Counted from the stretch's first letter, positions 1-12,690 are shown. The stretch is 64,000 bases of DNA from Agrypnia vestita (GCA_016648135.1 JADDOH010000485.1:62001-126000); one strand, 5' to 3'. Made by a program: numbers and translations. The notes: generated by a model not told the origin, from the sequence alone.

Positions 1-453
1 ATCTCACCTGTAAAAAAAATTAAACGACATTCAAAGTTAATTTGCCGATTCCGATTCGTTATATAAACTGTAAGATTAATTTTCTAATATTTCAATCACT
101 CAAATATCATTCCCTTAGACCATAAACAAAAACGCTCTTTTCAATCTCCGGTAGCTAACGCCATCTCTTGAATCAACCAAGACAACACGTCAATGACTTT
201 TTAAAAGTGCGCCATAATCAAAACACAAAGGGATCCTAGATAATATGTCTAGGTATTCCTTTACATATTTTTAAATTTTTTACTATGTTTTTAATTAAAT
301 TAAGTTTTATTTTTCAAATTGACCTCTATTAATTATTAAAAAGACTAAAAAATTTTAGATTTTTTGTATTAATTCTACTTACTCATACAAGAGAAGTGAA
401 ACTTTCAACGAGTACATAATATGCCAATTAAATGCCGCTTCTTTGGGGAAATA

Positions 454-705
454 TTGTGGGGTATAAAAGTAAACGCAGCAATATCCAAAAAAAAAATGTT
501 TTGAATGCAGTTACCGAGGATCACTATTTGAAAATGTTCTTTATTGTAAATTTTACGTTTTTTTCGTTTCAAAATCATATTATCTATTAACTTATAAGGC
601 TACGCTTCCTATAAAATCTTGAATTGAGTACGTTATAAATTAGAAAACGATGACTGCATTTATTTTTTTATTGGATATTGCTATCTTTGCTTCTATACCC
701 CACAA
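454..705. mobile_element. MITE, family A, with about 45-bp terminal inverted repeats
   Basis: The left arm begins TTGTGGGGTATAAAAG and the right arm ends with its complement CTATACCCCACAA. Both arms then carry the shared block GCAATATCCAA followed by an A-run. The interior (about 160 bp) has no coding potential. Related half-copies lie near 29.7-30.2 kb, 41.4-41.6 kb and 62.0 kb. The open frames seen at 640-983 on both strands are by-products of this repeat and its flank. The superfamily is undetermined because target duplication is not clear. Confidence 0.6.
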
Positions 706-1261
706 GTATGTATGTACCTGTGTGTATCGGTTGCGATATATTTCGACATGGGAGCGTGCATACAGAGAACAGAGCACGAACCTGGATGCAGCTCGGCGAC
801 CGTGGTTTTCGCACATCCGGACCCGCTGCACGGAAGCTGCCTTCCGGAATAAGATATTCACAGAATGTGATTGAATTCACGTGGCTTCCCAATGCGGTTA
901 TTTTCATATGCAAGAAAATTTTCTCATTTTTATTACTGATTTTTTGCATTCAATCGTATAAAAAATTTAATAATGATGTGTAATGAATATTAATATACCT
1001 ATATCTGGGACACAAGATAAAAATAGGTAAAGAGAATTAAACATAGGAATTGCCAAGACGAGTAGGTATGAGCTGGACTACTTTTGGCAAACGTAAAAAT
1101 AGTTTTGAGGTACGAATTAGTTTAAAAAGAAAAAACTTCTAATCCTGCATACTTACATACTGCATACTGAAGACACAGACATAGAAGGAGAAATTATAGT
1201 ATGTAGTAGTAGGAGTTTTAGCATAAGAGAATAGAATTATAAATTATAAAATCGTTGCAAT
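706..1261. other. A+T-rich spacer, no gene seen
   Basis: Non-coding spacer between MITE A and a LINE relic. A short stretch of higher GC (730-860) gives overlapping open frames on both strands with no recognisable motif. I see no gene. Confidence 0.4.
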
Positions 1262-2007
1262 ATCGGAGAAGTTCGCGTCGGAATAGGATTGATACAAGGT
1301 TTCCCACTTTTGTCAATCCTGTTCACCCTTTATATGGACAAGATAAGCCGGAAAAGCCAAATATCAAGAGCCGTGAGAGTTGGGGGTGTGGAAATCGATT
1401 CCTTACTCTTCGCGGATGATACAGCGAGGCTGGCGTCCACACAAGAGGACGTACAAAAATGGTTACATTCCTTTAATCAAGAATGCACTCAAGTTGAGAT
1501 TGAGATTAGTACTCCCTAAATAGAGGTTAATAGTCGTAAGAAGAAACAATAGCAGTGCTCAATCAGCATGGTAAAACCCATCTGAAGCAAGTCGATTAAT
1601 TAAAATACCCTGGGGTGGAATTTTCTAGTGATGGGAGGCAGGATAGATATAAGAATCGAAAGCGGCCGGCGTTCTACGTTCTCTATATGCACGGTGATAA
1701 GAAAATCCGAGCTGTGTCAAGACAAAACTGACTCAAATTATGTGTAGGAATAGGTCTACCCTAATACATGGCCATCAAATTTGGACCCTGAACGGAGAAA
1801 AATTGGGAGCAAGGGTCCAGACTGCCGAGATGTGTTTTATAAGAGGGGTAGCGGGAGTCATAACTGTGGACAGAGTGAAAAATGCCGACATATAAGTCAC
1901 ACAATATGTATGGAGTCCCTACTCTTACATATAGAAAAACCACAAATATGGTGGCTCGGACATGTTCTTATAACGCTACAAAGAGCCAAGCCATATAAAT
2001 TATTTTG
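1262..2007 (+). pseudogene. Decayed LINE reverse transcriptase, C-terminal part
   Basis: The 1289-1519 frame reads as the middle of a non-LTR reverse transcriptase. It starts with a QGFPLLSILFTLYMD segment (cognate of the common QGCPLSPLLF motif) and continues to LLFADDTARLA, which carries the FADD catalytic motif. Downstream pieces in other frames resemble the post-RT region, including WWLGHVL at about 1950-1972 (cognate of the W-FGH motif common at LINE ends). Several stops and frame changes show it is dead. The clade is not certain. Confidence 0.7.
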
Positions 2008-2438
2008 AAATGATTTTAAAAACCTTTTACTGTTACCGAATTAACAGTCAGTATGGATAAATATGAATTTTTGATACGACACCATTAAATATATAAATTC
2101 ATAAATAGACACGTATATATAATTGTATAAATATTTTACTTTAGAAACGTTTTATTTATTTGTTTGATATATGATTTGTGATGTGATGATAAAATTGCAT
2201 TTGCAGTATTTCCAGGCACACAGGCATCAAACGTACTATGTGACGCGCTTTCATTTGATTTCCTGCGAGGCAAAGGATGACATGCTGGTAGGATGTTTGC
2301 TTTGTCGGTCTGAATATAGAGTGACGTTGTATCGAGATGGAATTGAATCAATAAAGCTTCCGCACAAACATTATAACTGAAATAACTGGCCCACCCATCT
2401 CATTTGGTTTGAAATAAATTTCCTCTTTAATAAGTATT

Positions 2439-2821
2439 TATAAACTAGAATGTGGGGATTGTGAGATGTCATATATAGGTAGGACAGGCAGATCAATTGA
2501 AAAAAGATTAAAAGGTGCCTCACAAATCACAATTTTTCAGAATACGCCAATCATATTATAGAAAATAACCACACCTTCAGCAATACAAAAATACACATCC
2601 TACATAAATCGACATACGGCCTTAAACAAAATAATTTAGAAACACTTGAAATTCATAAAAACATAAACACGACAAATAACATAATCAATAATCAAATACA
2701 ACCCTTCACATCACCCCTTCTTACAATGTTCCCGATCTCCCACCACCTAGATATCCCCTCCGCTTCTACCGAATCCACAACCCACACACCAGACAACCAC
2801 TCCTACATACCTCAGTCTTAA
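2439..2821 (+). pseudogene. Penelope-like element, GIY-YIG endonuclease end
   Basis: The frame from 2439 reads KLECGDCEMSYIGRTGRSI, matching the C-terminal GIY-YIG nuclease of Penelope-like retroelements (Cys pair, then YIGxTxR). A frame change near 2510 leads into a Thr/Asn/Pro-rich tail ending at a stop at 2819-2821. A hammerhead-like motif follows within about 10 bp. A homologous decayed copy lies at 47590-47905. Only the last part of the element is present; the RT domain is absent here. Confidence 0.72.
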
Positions 2822-2862
2822 TTCACCTGATGAAGGAAACGGACGTTTCCGAAACATGTAGA
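2803..2862 (+). ncRNA. Candidate hammerhead ribozyme motif (Penelope pLTR)
   Basis: The core CTGATGA (2827-2833) is followed by a perfect 6-bp stem II, GGAAAC/GTTTCC with a GGAC loop, and then GAAA (2851-2854). An upstream CTACAT (2803-2808) can pair with ATGTAG (2856-2861) as stem III. The expected NUH cleavage triplet is not clean, so this copy may be inactive. Hammerhead motifs are known in Penelope-like elements. Its place just after a GIY-YIG coding end supports the call. Confidence 0.5.
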
Positions 2863-4799
2863 GAAACAAGTTCTCAAATATAAGTGGAAAAAAACAAAGT
2901 TAATTTTTGTTCCTCTTTAAATTCAATATCCTGAATAGTTAAAATAATGAAGTGTCATGTGCACTTTTGTCAATTCCGCAGCAGAAATACCGCATTTATG
3001 CAATCCTGAGTTCCATTATAATACCTGAGTTCCTTGATAGTTCGGGGAGTTCATACATTCAAGTTCCATTCCGTTCAATTGTTCCCACAAATAAAAGACT
3101 CATGGCAACAACTTTAGTAACTGCGGCGGCCATAAGCCTTTGCTTACTATTCGATCCGCAGTAAAGTTATTACACCACATAGGAAGCCTGAAATTGTGGT
3201 AGAAATTAAATGATTTTTTGTATGGACGCGAATTATTTATGTTATTTTTTGGCACTTCATCAAACTAATATTTTGTTAAAAAAATTTTGGAAAAAAAAAT
3301 TTCGAATCCACGGGTGCACGTTTGTCTGATATCTTATTTATTTTTTATTTACTAAATATAATATTTACTAAATATGCCCAATTTTTAAAAATGTTTTTTT
3401 GGAAAATTGGAAGCAATATGAAAATTAAAAACCATGAAAAAAATTTCAAATTTTTATTTTACAAATAGCTATTTAGATTAAAAAAATATTGATATATAAA
3501 TATGTTTTTTTTTATTTATTTAATTTATGGTACAAATACAGTTCTTATATATAACATATCAGATTAACATTTTTTTTTAATACTTAGTAGTCATGTAGAC
3601 CTCATCAGTGAAGAGAAGCTCTTGAGTCTGATGAGGGAGCCACAGTTCTTATTTCTTGTTATAATATATAGGTACATAGTGTATACAAGTTATTTATTAA
3701 TACGGTAAAAACGTAAATTAATAAAGGAAGTAAAGGAGTTATTTTGAAAAAAGCTATAAGTTTAAATGATTTATGAATTTAAGATTGATTTTAAGAAAAT
3801 TTTAATTTTTTTGATTTGCTCTGAGAGGTTACTGATGATGCATCGTATCTCGATATGTAAGTATTATAATAATTAATGGCTTTATAAATATAGTGATGCT
3901 GCATTTGGGTTGTTTTACATTTAAGCATTATGAATTGGTTTCCATTTCTCATAAGTTTGAAATATTCCTGGTTTTCTGTAAGGTTTTTTTCTTTACATAT
4001 TTTTAATATGGAAACTTGCTTGAAAATATCATCTACGTTTGGTACTGGAAACAATTTAAAGAAATCTTTTGTTGGAAATGTAGATTTTTTTTTCAGTATT
4101 ACTTTGATGATAATCCTTTGTGATATTTTAGTTGTTTAGTAGTTTGTCTTGAAAGAGGAAAATGTTAGGAGTGTTAAGATGGAATGAAAGATCTAGACCA
4201 GGATAGAAATGTGGTAGGAAACTATTTTTTATATCAATTTTATTATTTAACAATAATTATATTTAACAATAATTATATTTTTTACATACTTTTACTCAAT
4301 TTCACTTGCCCGCCAGTCAAGAATCTAACAATCAATATTTGAATCACTTCACGACCAATCACTCTAAAATTTGGCAGTGAGACGTATTCTTGATGACAAC
4401 ATAATTACAGAAAAAAAAATTTAAAACAAAATGCATTTGGAAACACTAATAATGATGAAATGAAATTTTCGTCAATATAAAATTGGAGACAATATGGAAA
4501 CTGATAAATCATATAGACAATCAAAATTAGGCTGGTTGACACTCTTGGACAGATCGTGCACAACTGTGCGCCGACAATTACGCGCGCAAAAAAAAGATTT
4601 TTCGTTTTATTTGATTTTGCAGGACTGCTCATCGACAAAAATTTACTAGGGCTTTCAGTTTTGGATTTCTATTTTATTTTCAACATTTTAAATTGGATTT
4701 TTAAATTTGATAGACGGGTTTTGAACCCTAGAAATGATATGCAAATATTGTTTAGTAATTATTAATATTGAACCTAATCTAATCTAAACTTTGCGTTTA
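2863..4799. other. A+T-rich spacer with one small hairpin
   Basis: Mostly homopolymer-rich A/T sequence with no convincing gene. A hairpin at 3600-3636 pairs CCTCATCAG with CTGATGAGG. Open frames at 3791-4139 and 4405-4765 overlap on opposite strands and consist of low-complexity codons, so I do not call them. Confidence 0.4.
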
Positions 4800-4980
4800 G
4801 TTGAGATAAATTATAGAAGTCTCACATCGACGAAGCTGTTCATATGAAAAACGTGTATGGAAGTCTTTATAGGGTGGCCCAGGGATTATGACCTGTATGA
4901 GCTGGCTTAATTGATCACTTTACACAATGCAACATTCACCCATTCCACCGTAAGAACATCCACACATTATTAAACTTTTG
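4800..4980. mobile_element. MITE family B, half copy
   Basis: This matches one arm of the family B element at 11105-11525. Shared blocks are TTGAGATAAATTATA, a block around TGTATGGAAGTCTTT, and a block around GAGCTGGCTTAA with a following TGATCAC. Only one arm is recognisable. Confidence 0.5.
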
Positions 4981-5339
4981 AAAGTCGTATTTATGTTCTA
5001 AATCAGTTTGTTTCACATATTAGAATGGACTATGCTAGAGACATATAATATTACAGACATATGGATTTCGCACATTATAATATTAAGCAATATTCCTTTC
5101 ACTGTATATATGAAATCCTTCTGAATTATTTGGCATATACGCTAGAATACGTCTGAATTTGTGCACAGGAATAATTTATCTAAATTTAAAAAAATATTGT
5201 TTGTGTTTAGTTACTATTTACTTTTCAGTTTTGTGATAGACTCTTATATGAAATACACGGGAATAAATTATCTAAATTACTTTTGTATTGTGCGCTATTG
5301 TTGGCGCACATTTGTCGGAACACCTCAAAATATACTCCG

Positions 5340-5620
5340 ATAACACCGTACGTGTAGAGAGTGAGCAATGGCGTAATAAACATTTTGAATATTTTTTTTA
5401 CTTATTTATTTAATATATTTCTTAATCTAACGAATATGTAGATACATTTCCTTATTCTTTTTACTAGTTCGATGATGTGTCTATTCCGCTTGAGGTGTTG
5501 ATCAATGATCACACCAAGGTATTTTGTGATATATTTCATTTTTTTGCACAATGCGGCCATTTTTAATCTTTCCAACAAAAAATCATTGAAATATATCTTA
5601 AAAAGTGCTAATTAAACAAA
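5340..5620 (-). pseudogene. LINE reverse transcriptase, C-terminal fragment
   Basis: On the minus strand, 5570 down to about 5480 reads KYLGVIIDQHLKRNRHI. This is the conserved KYLG-x-x-x-D block after the palm domain of Jockey/CR1-type LINEs. It continues with an LRNILNK-like stretch, as in other members. Stops near 5400 show decay. Only about 90 codons are recognisable. Confidence 0.68.
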
Positions 5621-6481
5621 AATTAATCATCTTCTTGTAAAAAATCAAAAAATTCCAGGCTTCCAGGAGAGGAAACCCCTTTAAGTGATCTCTCATATAT
5701 TTGACAAGTCGTCCCATTATGCCACAAGAAGCAATAATTCAGTTGATGACGAAATTCCTCCAAGAAGGTTAGGGTAAATTCCATGTTGTCCGTGACAATT
5801 TTGAATATTGGGCTGATATGCAGTTGTAGTAAGAATATTGTAAGAATAGTAAGAATATAGGAGAATCATATCAAGTGAGTTAGCGAGTATCTGGAAAAAT
5901 AGGCAGAACCATTATCCCTCTCCAACCCCGTATAAAGCGAACTCATCAAGATTTATTTTTCACAATATACCTACAATTTTAACCTAAAATTTTTGCTTCA
6001 ACGTACTCACAATACACCCCTGATAACAAGTTATATCATATTTTTTTATCTTCATCTATTAATTCATATTCTTCTCCTATCTAAAAATTAAATTAAATAT
6101 ATTTAAAAAAAAAAATTCAATGTAGATGTCGACTAATTCATGTAATTGATTGGTCAAAATGTGTCATTTACAAGCATTGTATAAAAAAAGGTTTTTTAAG
6201 CAAAATTTTTTAACAAGACGTTTAAATGAGAGTAAGATAGTTAAACTGATAGCAAATTTGATGGAAAATAAGTTACAAATATACATTAAGTTCTCTTCGA
6301 ACATTTTCAAACAAAATGTCTAGAAATTGTTACATAGTTAATAGCTAAGAATTTCAAAAAAATCTCAATATTTATTTGAGGAAAATAGATAATGATGCAT
6401 TTGAAACTGATTATTTGGCAATAGTGGTAATATTGCGAATGATAGTTGTTTTGATAAAATGTTATGTGTTATATTATACTT
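5621..6481. other. Spacer, nothing recognised
   Basis: A+T-rich sequence with a slightly more complex part at 5650-5960. I see no open frame, repeat or motif that I can assign. Confidence 0.4.
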
Positions 6482-6714
6482 GCTGTAACCCGTCATAAAT
6501 GACCATACTTTTACATGCCGGTTCCTGAAGAATAAGTATTTACTTATTTATAGCCGAAACCCATGAAATAGTACCATTAGCTGCCTGCAGGGGAAATATA
6601 AAAAATATTTTGATAAAAGTCGTTATTACTATTTCATGGGTGTCAGCTATAAATAAGTACTTATTTTTTTAGGAACCGGCATGTAAAAGTACCGTCATTT
6701 TTGACGGGTTACAG
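6482..6714. mobile_element. Palindromic MITE, family C, about 90-bp arms
   Basis: The left end GCTGTAACCCGTCA pairs with the right end TGACGGGTTACAGC. Both arms then carry the shared blocks TTTTACATGCCGGTTCC and TAAGTA...TTATAGC and end near ATTTCATGGGT. The interior is only about 50 bp. Half copies lie at 7806-7900 and 37168-37226. The element cannot code for protein and would need a transposase supplied elsewhere. Confidence 0.75.
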
Positions 6715-7027
6715 CTAGTTATATAATATGTATTGAAATGCATACTCGGCATTCTCCAAAACATTGAAATATTCCTAGTAATAAAATGTTTCTTTTTTTA
6801 TATACGTTTTAATTTTTTTTTCAGACATAATTATTTTAATTTGTTGTAGTTTTATTGATTGTTTAATTTCATATTTGATTTGATAACTATTATTTCATTT
6901 GGTGTAATTTTGTTATACTTTATGTTATTCACTTAATATTTTATTTTTCTTTATATATCACTTTATTAATTGTTTTTGATAGAATTATACCTTATCTCCT
7001 TTTTTTATCATTACCTATCAATCTATA

Positions 7028-7092
7028 CATCTTTATATATATATTGTTTTTTTAAAGGTACGTTGTACCGTGTATTAAATAAATAAATATAT
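7028..7092. repeat. A-rich (AAATA) tail, probable LINE/SINE 3' end
   Basis: A TTAAATAAATAAATATA tail follows a T-rich stretch and a short GTACGTTGTAC palindrome. This is the usual look of a Jockey-like LINE 3' end. No coding part remains upstream. Confidence 0.3.
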
Positions 7093-7805
7093 GTTTGAAT
7101 GTAAAACTATGAAGAAAAGTGTTTTTGTTATGTAAAGTCGGTAAATTTCCAACATACTGCACTTTTCTATTACACAAGTCATCAACTATTCTCACAAATT
7201 GCTCTTTGGTCTCGTTTATTCGAACAAGTCATTGTTCATGAATCTCCGGGGATCTTATATGCAAGGTAGGTTACGTTTACCTTACACTACAAAATATAAA
7301 AATGTGTAAGGCTAAAATATCTCACCTTATGTCAGATGCATTCCCGGCTGTGAAATCAACAAGACACTATGTAATATAATATGTTATTGGAAAGGAAAAA
7401 AGTCATAAAAAAAAAACATATTATTTGTTTAGTTACACGCTCAATGAAAATGAGTTATTGACGTTTCTAGCGATAAGACATTCCGATATAATTTTCTACG
7501 ATAATTTATTTTACCTCAGGAACCCTTTCATAAACCAAGGATTTATCGTCTGGCCACGGAGACCGAAAGCTATAAAAGGTATATATCAATTTATCTTACG
7601 TTGAAAAATATCTTCCGAGAGCTTAGACTTGTGATGGAAAATTTATTGAGTTAACGATATGGATTGAAACGTTAAGTACCAATAAAAAATATTGAAAAAA
7701 TACCAATTTATTTTCCAGAATCAGGAAATTATTCAATTAAGCTTCGTCTCCGAGTCGAGGGATCGGTTTCGAGAAAAAATATTTTAAGTTAAATATTAAG
7801 TAACT

Positions 7806-7924
7806 AGCTCTAACCCAACAAAAATGACTTTTACATTCCAGTTTCTTAAGAATAATTATTAACTTAATTATAGCCGACACCCGTGAAATAGTAATAACGA
7901 CTAAATAATAATAATAATAATAAA
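7806..7924. mobile_element. MITE family C half copy plus (TAA)n
   Basis: CTCTAACCCAACAAAAATGA and the following TTACATTCCAGTTTCTTAAG align with the left arm of the 6482-6714 MITE. It ends with a CCCGTGAAATAGTAATAACGA block. An (ATA)n microsatellite follows at about 7907-7922. Confidence 0.6.
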
Positions 7925-9416
7925 AGTTTTAATTCACATCTTATTTTTTGTATTGTATTACACTTCGACTGCCTACATGGGATTACCTGTTTGAAGGCAG
8001 TCGACTTATATCAAAATATTTGAACATTTTTTTTACATTTCCCCTGCCGGCAGTTACTGGTAATATTTTAAACCCTGGTGACTGTGCTGGGTGGAACATG
8101 AAATGTTTTTCGTCTTTGCTAAGTCCTGTATGCAATGTATTTATGATCGGTTCTATAAGCTCGGCTTTAGCAACATGCGTCAAGCCGCCCGTTCTGGTTT
8201 GCTGGCCGGGGTTCAAGCCCCATCTCCGGCTATTTAAGTTTTTTTTGCAGCTGTGAATTCGAACGAAATTACGGACGTTACACGAAGGAAAGGACGGACT
8301 TATATTATACTTTATTTAGTCAGTTTAAATTTTATAAAAAAAATGTATATTGGAAACAAACATTTTATTCCTAAAACATATATTGTACGCATGTTGAAAA
8401 TACACACATAACAATGTATCATGCTAATAAGGTGATTGATGATAGGTACGATTAATTACACTGATTATAAGGATATTACCATATGATTATAGATGCAACG
8501 ATGTATGTTATATTGACAATGTCGGCATATTATAATATTAATGTACGTTTACACCATGCTCCAAAGGAAGTACCTATTTTTCAGATACTATACAAATTTC
8601 TCAAAAAGTCTTAAATGACAGCAATTGCCTTCTTGTTATACATAAATAAATCTGAGCGTGATGATCGTATTTTCTGATTTGATTAATCAAAATATCGACA
8701 TATCAAAGACATTAATCTCAAAATATTTTGAATTTAATTAAAAATATACATTTCAAGAATGCTTGTATTTTCAAAAATAATTACATTTTTGTAAAGAAAA
8801 ATTTCACAAATAAATCTTTTGTAAAATTATCAATTGGAGGCAAAACAACAAACTTCAACAGCATTCACCAAAATAATTAACTTACAATAAAATGAGTTTT
8901 ATTGACAAATGACCTATTTCAACAAGTTCAAAATAAAACAATGTTTTACCATAAATAAGACTAATAACAAAATTGATAACAGAGATCACATTTTTAAAAT
9001 GATTTTTGATTTTTTTTTTTAATTTTACTTAATCTATATGTAGGTTTGAAATACTAATACAAAACTTAAATAAACTTTTTATCAGTCATTTTAAATACAG
9101 TATTTCGAATCGAAAAATGCATTAATTAAATAAACCATCAAATTAAAATTAAAAAGCGATTAAATAAAACATGGGATTTGTAATTATAATTTTGCATTAT
9201 AAAATCTTGCAATATTTACCCATCCAGCATATTGCAGTTCCACAGACTCAGGTATATATAAACAATTTCCTTAATTTTTATTTTATTTATCTAGGTAAAA
9301 CAGTTCTCCGTTCTTCTCGCCTACCGCACAAAGATTATCAGAAAAATGTCTCGATATGCACTCAAAAAGTAGACTTTAATGCTCATTTAGCAATCCTTGA
9401 TTTTAAATGTTTACAG
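7925..9416. other. Spacer with one unassigned mid-GC segment
   Basis: Segment 7960-8260 is less A/T-rich and open on both strands. It includes GGGGTTCAAGCCCC (about 8208-8221), which resembles a tRNA T-arm and could mark an old SINE. The rest, 8260-9416, is A/T-rich with no gene seen. Confidence 0.3.
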
Positions 9417-9720
9417 TAACTAACTAACTAACTATCTTACCATCACGCCGTTTCTCCGTGGGGGTAGGCAGAGAGGATAGAGCGCTATACTCTTCTGTCC
9501 TGACATACAACTTTCGCTTCGTCTACATTCATACATCTTCGCATGCAAGCTCGACGGTTGTTCAGGCTTCTAACAGGACCATATTCCAGTATCTGGTTAA
9601 TCTGGTCATGCCTCTCTTTCTGGCGCCGTCAACACTTGCATCATATATGTTTCTTTCATTCTTTCCTCATTCATTCGCTCAACATGCCCAAACCACCTGA
9701 GCGACCCTATTTTTATTCTA
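9417..9720 (-). pseudogene. LINE 3' end with (GTTA)n tail, copy 1
   Basis: Read on the minus strand, the segment encodes fragments such as CMRRCMNVDEAKVVCQDRR and SAYPHGETA. It then runs into a (GTTA) tail, seen as TAACTAACTAACTAAC at 9418-9433 on the + strand. Upstream, at about 9690-9715, a GGLGMLSE-like piece resembles the W-FGH-V region. Frameshifts separate the pieces. Other copies lie at 23067-23225 (-) and 62262-62352 (+). This is a C-terminal LINE relic of unknown clade. Confidence 0.6.
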
Positions 9721-11104
9721 TGTATTATACTAGCTTCAGCTTTACATTCATTCCTAATATCTTCGTTCTTTACTCTATCGTACAGTACTTAAAGAAAAAT
9801 ATATACACATCTATAAATTCCAGACACACGTGATCTATTTTTCACACTTAAAGCTTTCTCGTTTTCTATTTTTTTTTTTTTTTACATTTTTGTAAGTATC
9901 TTATTTTGGCGCGTTAAGGGTAAAATTTTATTGTAACGAAAGTTATAATAATGTAGCCGAAATGCGTGTATCGGGAAGCAGCATGTAGCCGAAGCAGCAT
10001 ATAGCAAAAATTTTAGACCAAGGTTTGCTGCGTTACTGTCAAAAAAAAATTTCGGTGAAATTAGTTTTCTGTACTATAAATTAAGTATTGTTGACCATCC
10101 CGAATCCAGTTTCAATCATAAAAATGTTCAATTCAAAAGCTAACAAATGATTGGCTATTAAATTGAAAATTAATTTTATTGAATTATGATTTCAGATGTG
10201 TCTTTCTATATATCTATTTATTTCATGATATTTATTGTAGTTTTAGCAAAACTACGCAACTGTCAAATACTTGTTTGCAGAACAAAACACATTCATTCAT
10301 TCGACATTCAATGCGGATTTCAATGTTGTATAGTTTTGAAACTTTTAAATACGGAGGCAATTTAGGTCGAAAATCGAATAAACTTGAAAGTGAGTAGGCA
10401 CTTGACTTTTTTTAAAACCGCATCGTCAGATTTGAAGACATTTATCTCTTATTTTAGCTACCACAAACAATGGTTTTATTTTACCACTCTAAAAGCAAAT
10501 ATTAATAATTTACTTACATTAAAGGGTTATCAACTATATTTATCATCTCTTTAAACATCTGATTATTGTATTGATATACATTTTGAACCAATACATAAAT
10601 ATCAATTATCACAATCGTACAACATTTACCGCGCGTACATGAGTACACGCTCCGCCAATTTTATTCCAGATTTTTATTATTTCCTCTTTTCTGTAAAACC
10701 CAACTCGACGTACATCGTTAAATCCCGAAATTTTCCACAGGAAGAGAAAATACTATGTACACATTAATTCCCTGAAGAATAAACCGTATATTGTATGTAA
10801 GTATGTCGTGTCGTCTCCAAACAGAAAGATTTACATTTTATGAAAGCTTTCTATTTGTTTACCATTTTATGTAAGTGTTTTTACTTAGGAAACAAACAGT
10901 TATACGAAAATACATGTAATAAATTATAAATTAAATGCAAATAAATAGTTAATGTAACTTAAGCTCCAAATTTTTATGCTTTAGAAATGTTTTTTACTTG
11001 AAAAAAGAAGCAAATAAAAATATGAAAATATATCTATGAATATCTTTATTTGTACATACATTATATTCTGAGAGCACATTTAATGGACTTATCCTTAGAG
11101 AGAT
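9721..11104. other. A+T-rich spacer, nothing recognised
   Basis: There is no convincing coding segment. A T-run lies at 9870-9884. The frame at 10179-10397 is low-complexity and has no recognisable motif. Confidence 0.4.
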
Positions 11105-11525
11105 GATTATTAAATTAAAATAAATTCTACCAGTTTATCGGAAATGAAGCTACAAATATGAGAAATGTATATGGAAGTCTTTCTGTGCGATGGCCTAGAG
11201 CTTCCAACCTTCATGTGCTGGCTTAAGTGATCACTCTACACAATGCAACGTCCACCAATTCCATTTTAAGAACATCCAGATATTATACAAAAATTTAATG
11301 TTGCTTTTGTTTCAAATTGAAATCTTTCTCATGAAATAGTACACATAGATTTTTAAATATTTTAATTGTATCTCTATATTTTTTAATGCAATAAGTGATC
11401 ACTTAAGCTAACTCACACAGTTTGTACCCTAGGACGTCATATGAAACAGTTTCTATACAAATTTCTCATGCTCATAACTTCATCTCTGGTAGACTCATAA
11501 TTTATCTCAATTAAATCTTCTAAGT
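11105..11525. mobile_element. MITE family B, full copy with about 110-bp inverted arms
   Basis: The left arm contains GAAATGAAGCTACAAATATG, a GATGGCCTAGAG block and GCTGGCTTAAGTGATCAC. The right arm carries the complements (GTGATCACTTAAGCTAAC, then CATGCTCATAACTTCATCTC, then AATTTATCTCAATTAAATC). The interior of about 150 bp is non-coding. Partial copies lie at 4800-4980, 38960-39150 and 55768-55885, making this one of the most frequent MITEs in the window. Confidence 0.65.
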
Positions 11526-11569
11526 AATTTTAAAAAAATTATTAGAAAATAATATTTCGCTCGATTTTA

Positions 11570-11957
11570 TAGGGGTGGCATAAAACTGCATAATTTCGAC
11601 GTTCTTGAAAATAAATTTTTGAGGCGTATCTTTGGAACGGTTCTAGAAAATGGATTTCGGTGCATACGTTACAACAATGAGCTTTATACTTTGTTTAAGT
11701 AGCTAAGCATAACAAAATGTATAAAACTTGGAAGACTTTGGTGACTAGGTCATACGGAAAGAATGAACAAATGACAAGTACCGAAGTCCCGGCTGAATTC
11801 AAGACAGATAGAGCAAAGGAGCTTAGGATGCCCAAAATAAATGTGGAGCGATAACTTCCTCAAAGACTTATCTACTTTGAAGACTGAAGAGAGCTGGCAT
11901 AGGATCGAGATGAGGAGGAAGACTCTTGGGGAGTCTTGCGCCAGATCTCGGAGGTAA
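11570..11957 (+). pseudogene. LINE C-terminal relic
   Basis: Within about 11800-11957 one frame reads MWSDNFLKDLSTLKTEESWH and then ends SCARSRR before a stop. This matches the tail of LINE polyproteins (RW-x-D-x-L-x-D-L ... W-x-x-x-A-x-D-R pattern). Upstream pieces near 11720-11760 are in other frames. Several stops show decay. Confidence 0.55.
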
Positions 11958-11969
11958 AAAAATATATAA

Positions 11970-12612
11970 TTTATTGTCACGGAATGGCAAGCAAAAGGAG
12001 ATGCTCACTGTCCGAATTCCTTGTAATATGATACAACACTATCGAAAGATCAAAAATAGCCTGTAACAATCCAGCATGATCTACAAACTTCAGATAAGTT
12101 CTACAAACGTTTAGAAACGCCTGGAACGAGAATGTATGAGGATCTTCTCCTAATCACTGTAATGATCTAGAAAGTACCAAAATATTAGCATTCGGATATA
12201 AATACGGAACCATGCCGCGGCGGGAGTTCAGTTGCCGTGTTTGACAGTTCGATTCAGTACGAAGTACGTGCGAGTCGACACCCAACGTGGACAGTCGTGA
12301 ATTGCGAAGCGTCAGACATCGAAATAATTGAGCGAAGTATCTAACTGGCGATGAAATAAGCGATAAATACTGCAAGAATGGAGCAGAATATTCTAGCAAG
12401 CGATAAATAAGTACATGTTACCTAACGATAAGAAGTTTCATTTAAGAATGGTATACTGCAAAATAGTGTAATTTAAAAAATAGCGTTATGTTTAATTCGT
12501 GGTAAGTGACTTTGTACATTGAAAAATTAATTTGTCATTAATTAATAAATCGCTAATAAATTTTAAGTGTTATTTTTTCCCCCCGTAGCCACGTCACGTT
12601 GTCACGTGACGT
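11970..12612. repeat. Possible solo LTR
   Basis: The segment has a promoter-like GGATATAAATACGG at 12194-12207, a GC-richer region to about 12330, and an AATAAA signal at about 12544. It ends in a T/C tract and a CACGT-rich stretch. TGTCACG occurs near both edges (about 11974 and 12599). No gag/pol is adjacent and I cannot fix the termini or target duplication. It could also be unrelated unique sequence. Confidence 0.3.
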
Positions 12613-12690
12613 AAATATATATATAATATTGTCATATTATGTATATTTATTTTTTTATATATGCTTTATACATATTTTTTAATTTGAGGA

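Noticed and set aside
7983..8256. Overlapping open frames of 102 and 77 aa
   Set aside because: Both strands are open, no domain is visible, and a tRNA T-arm-like block suggests an old repeat instead.
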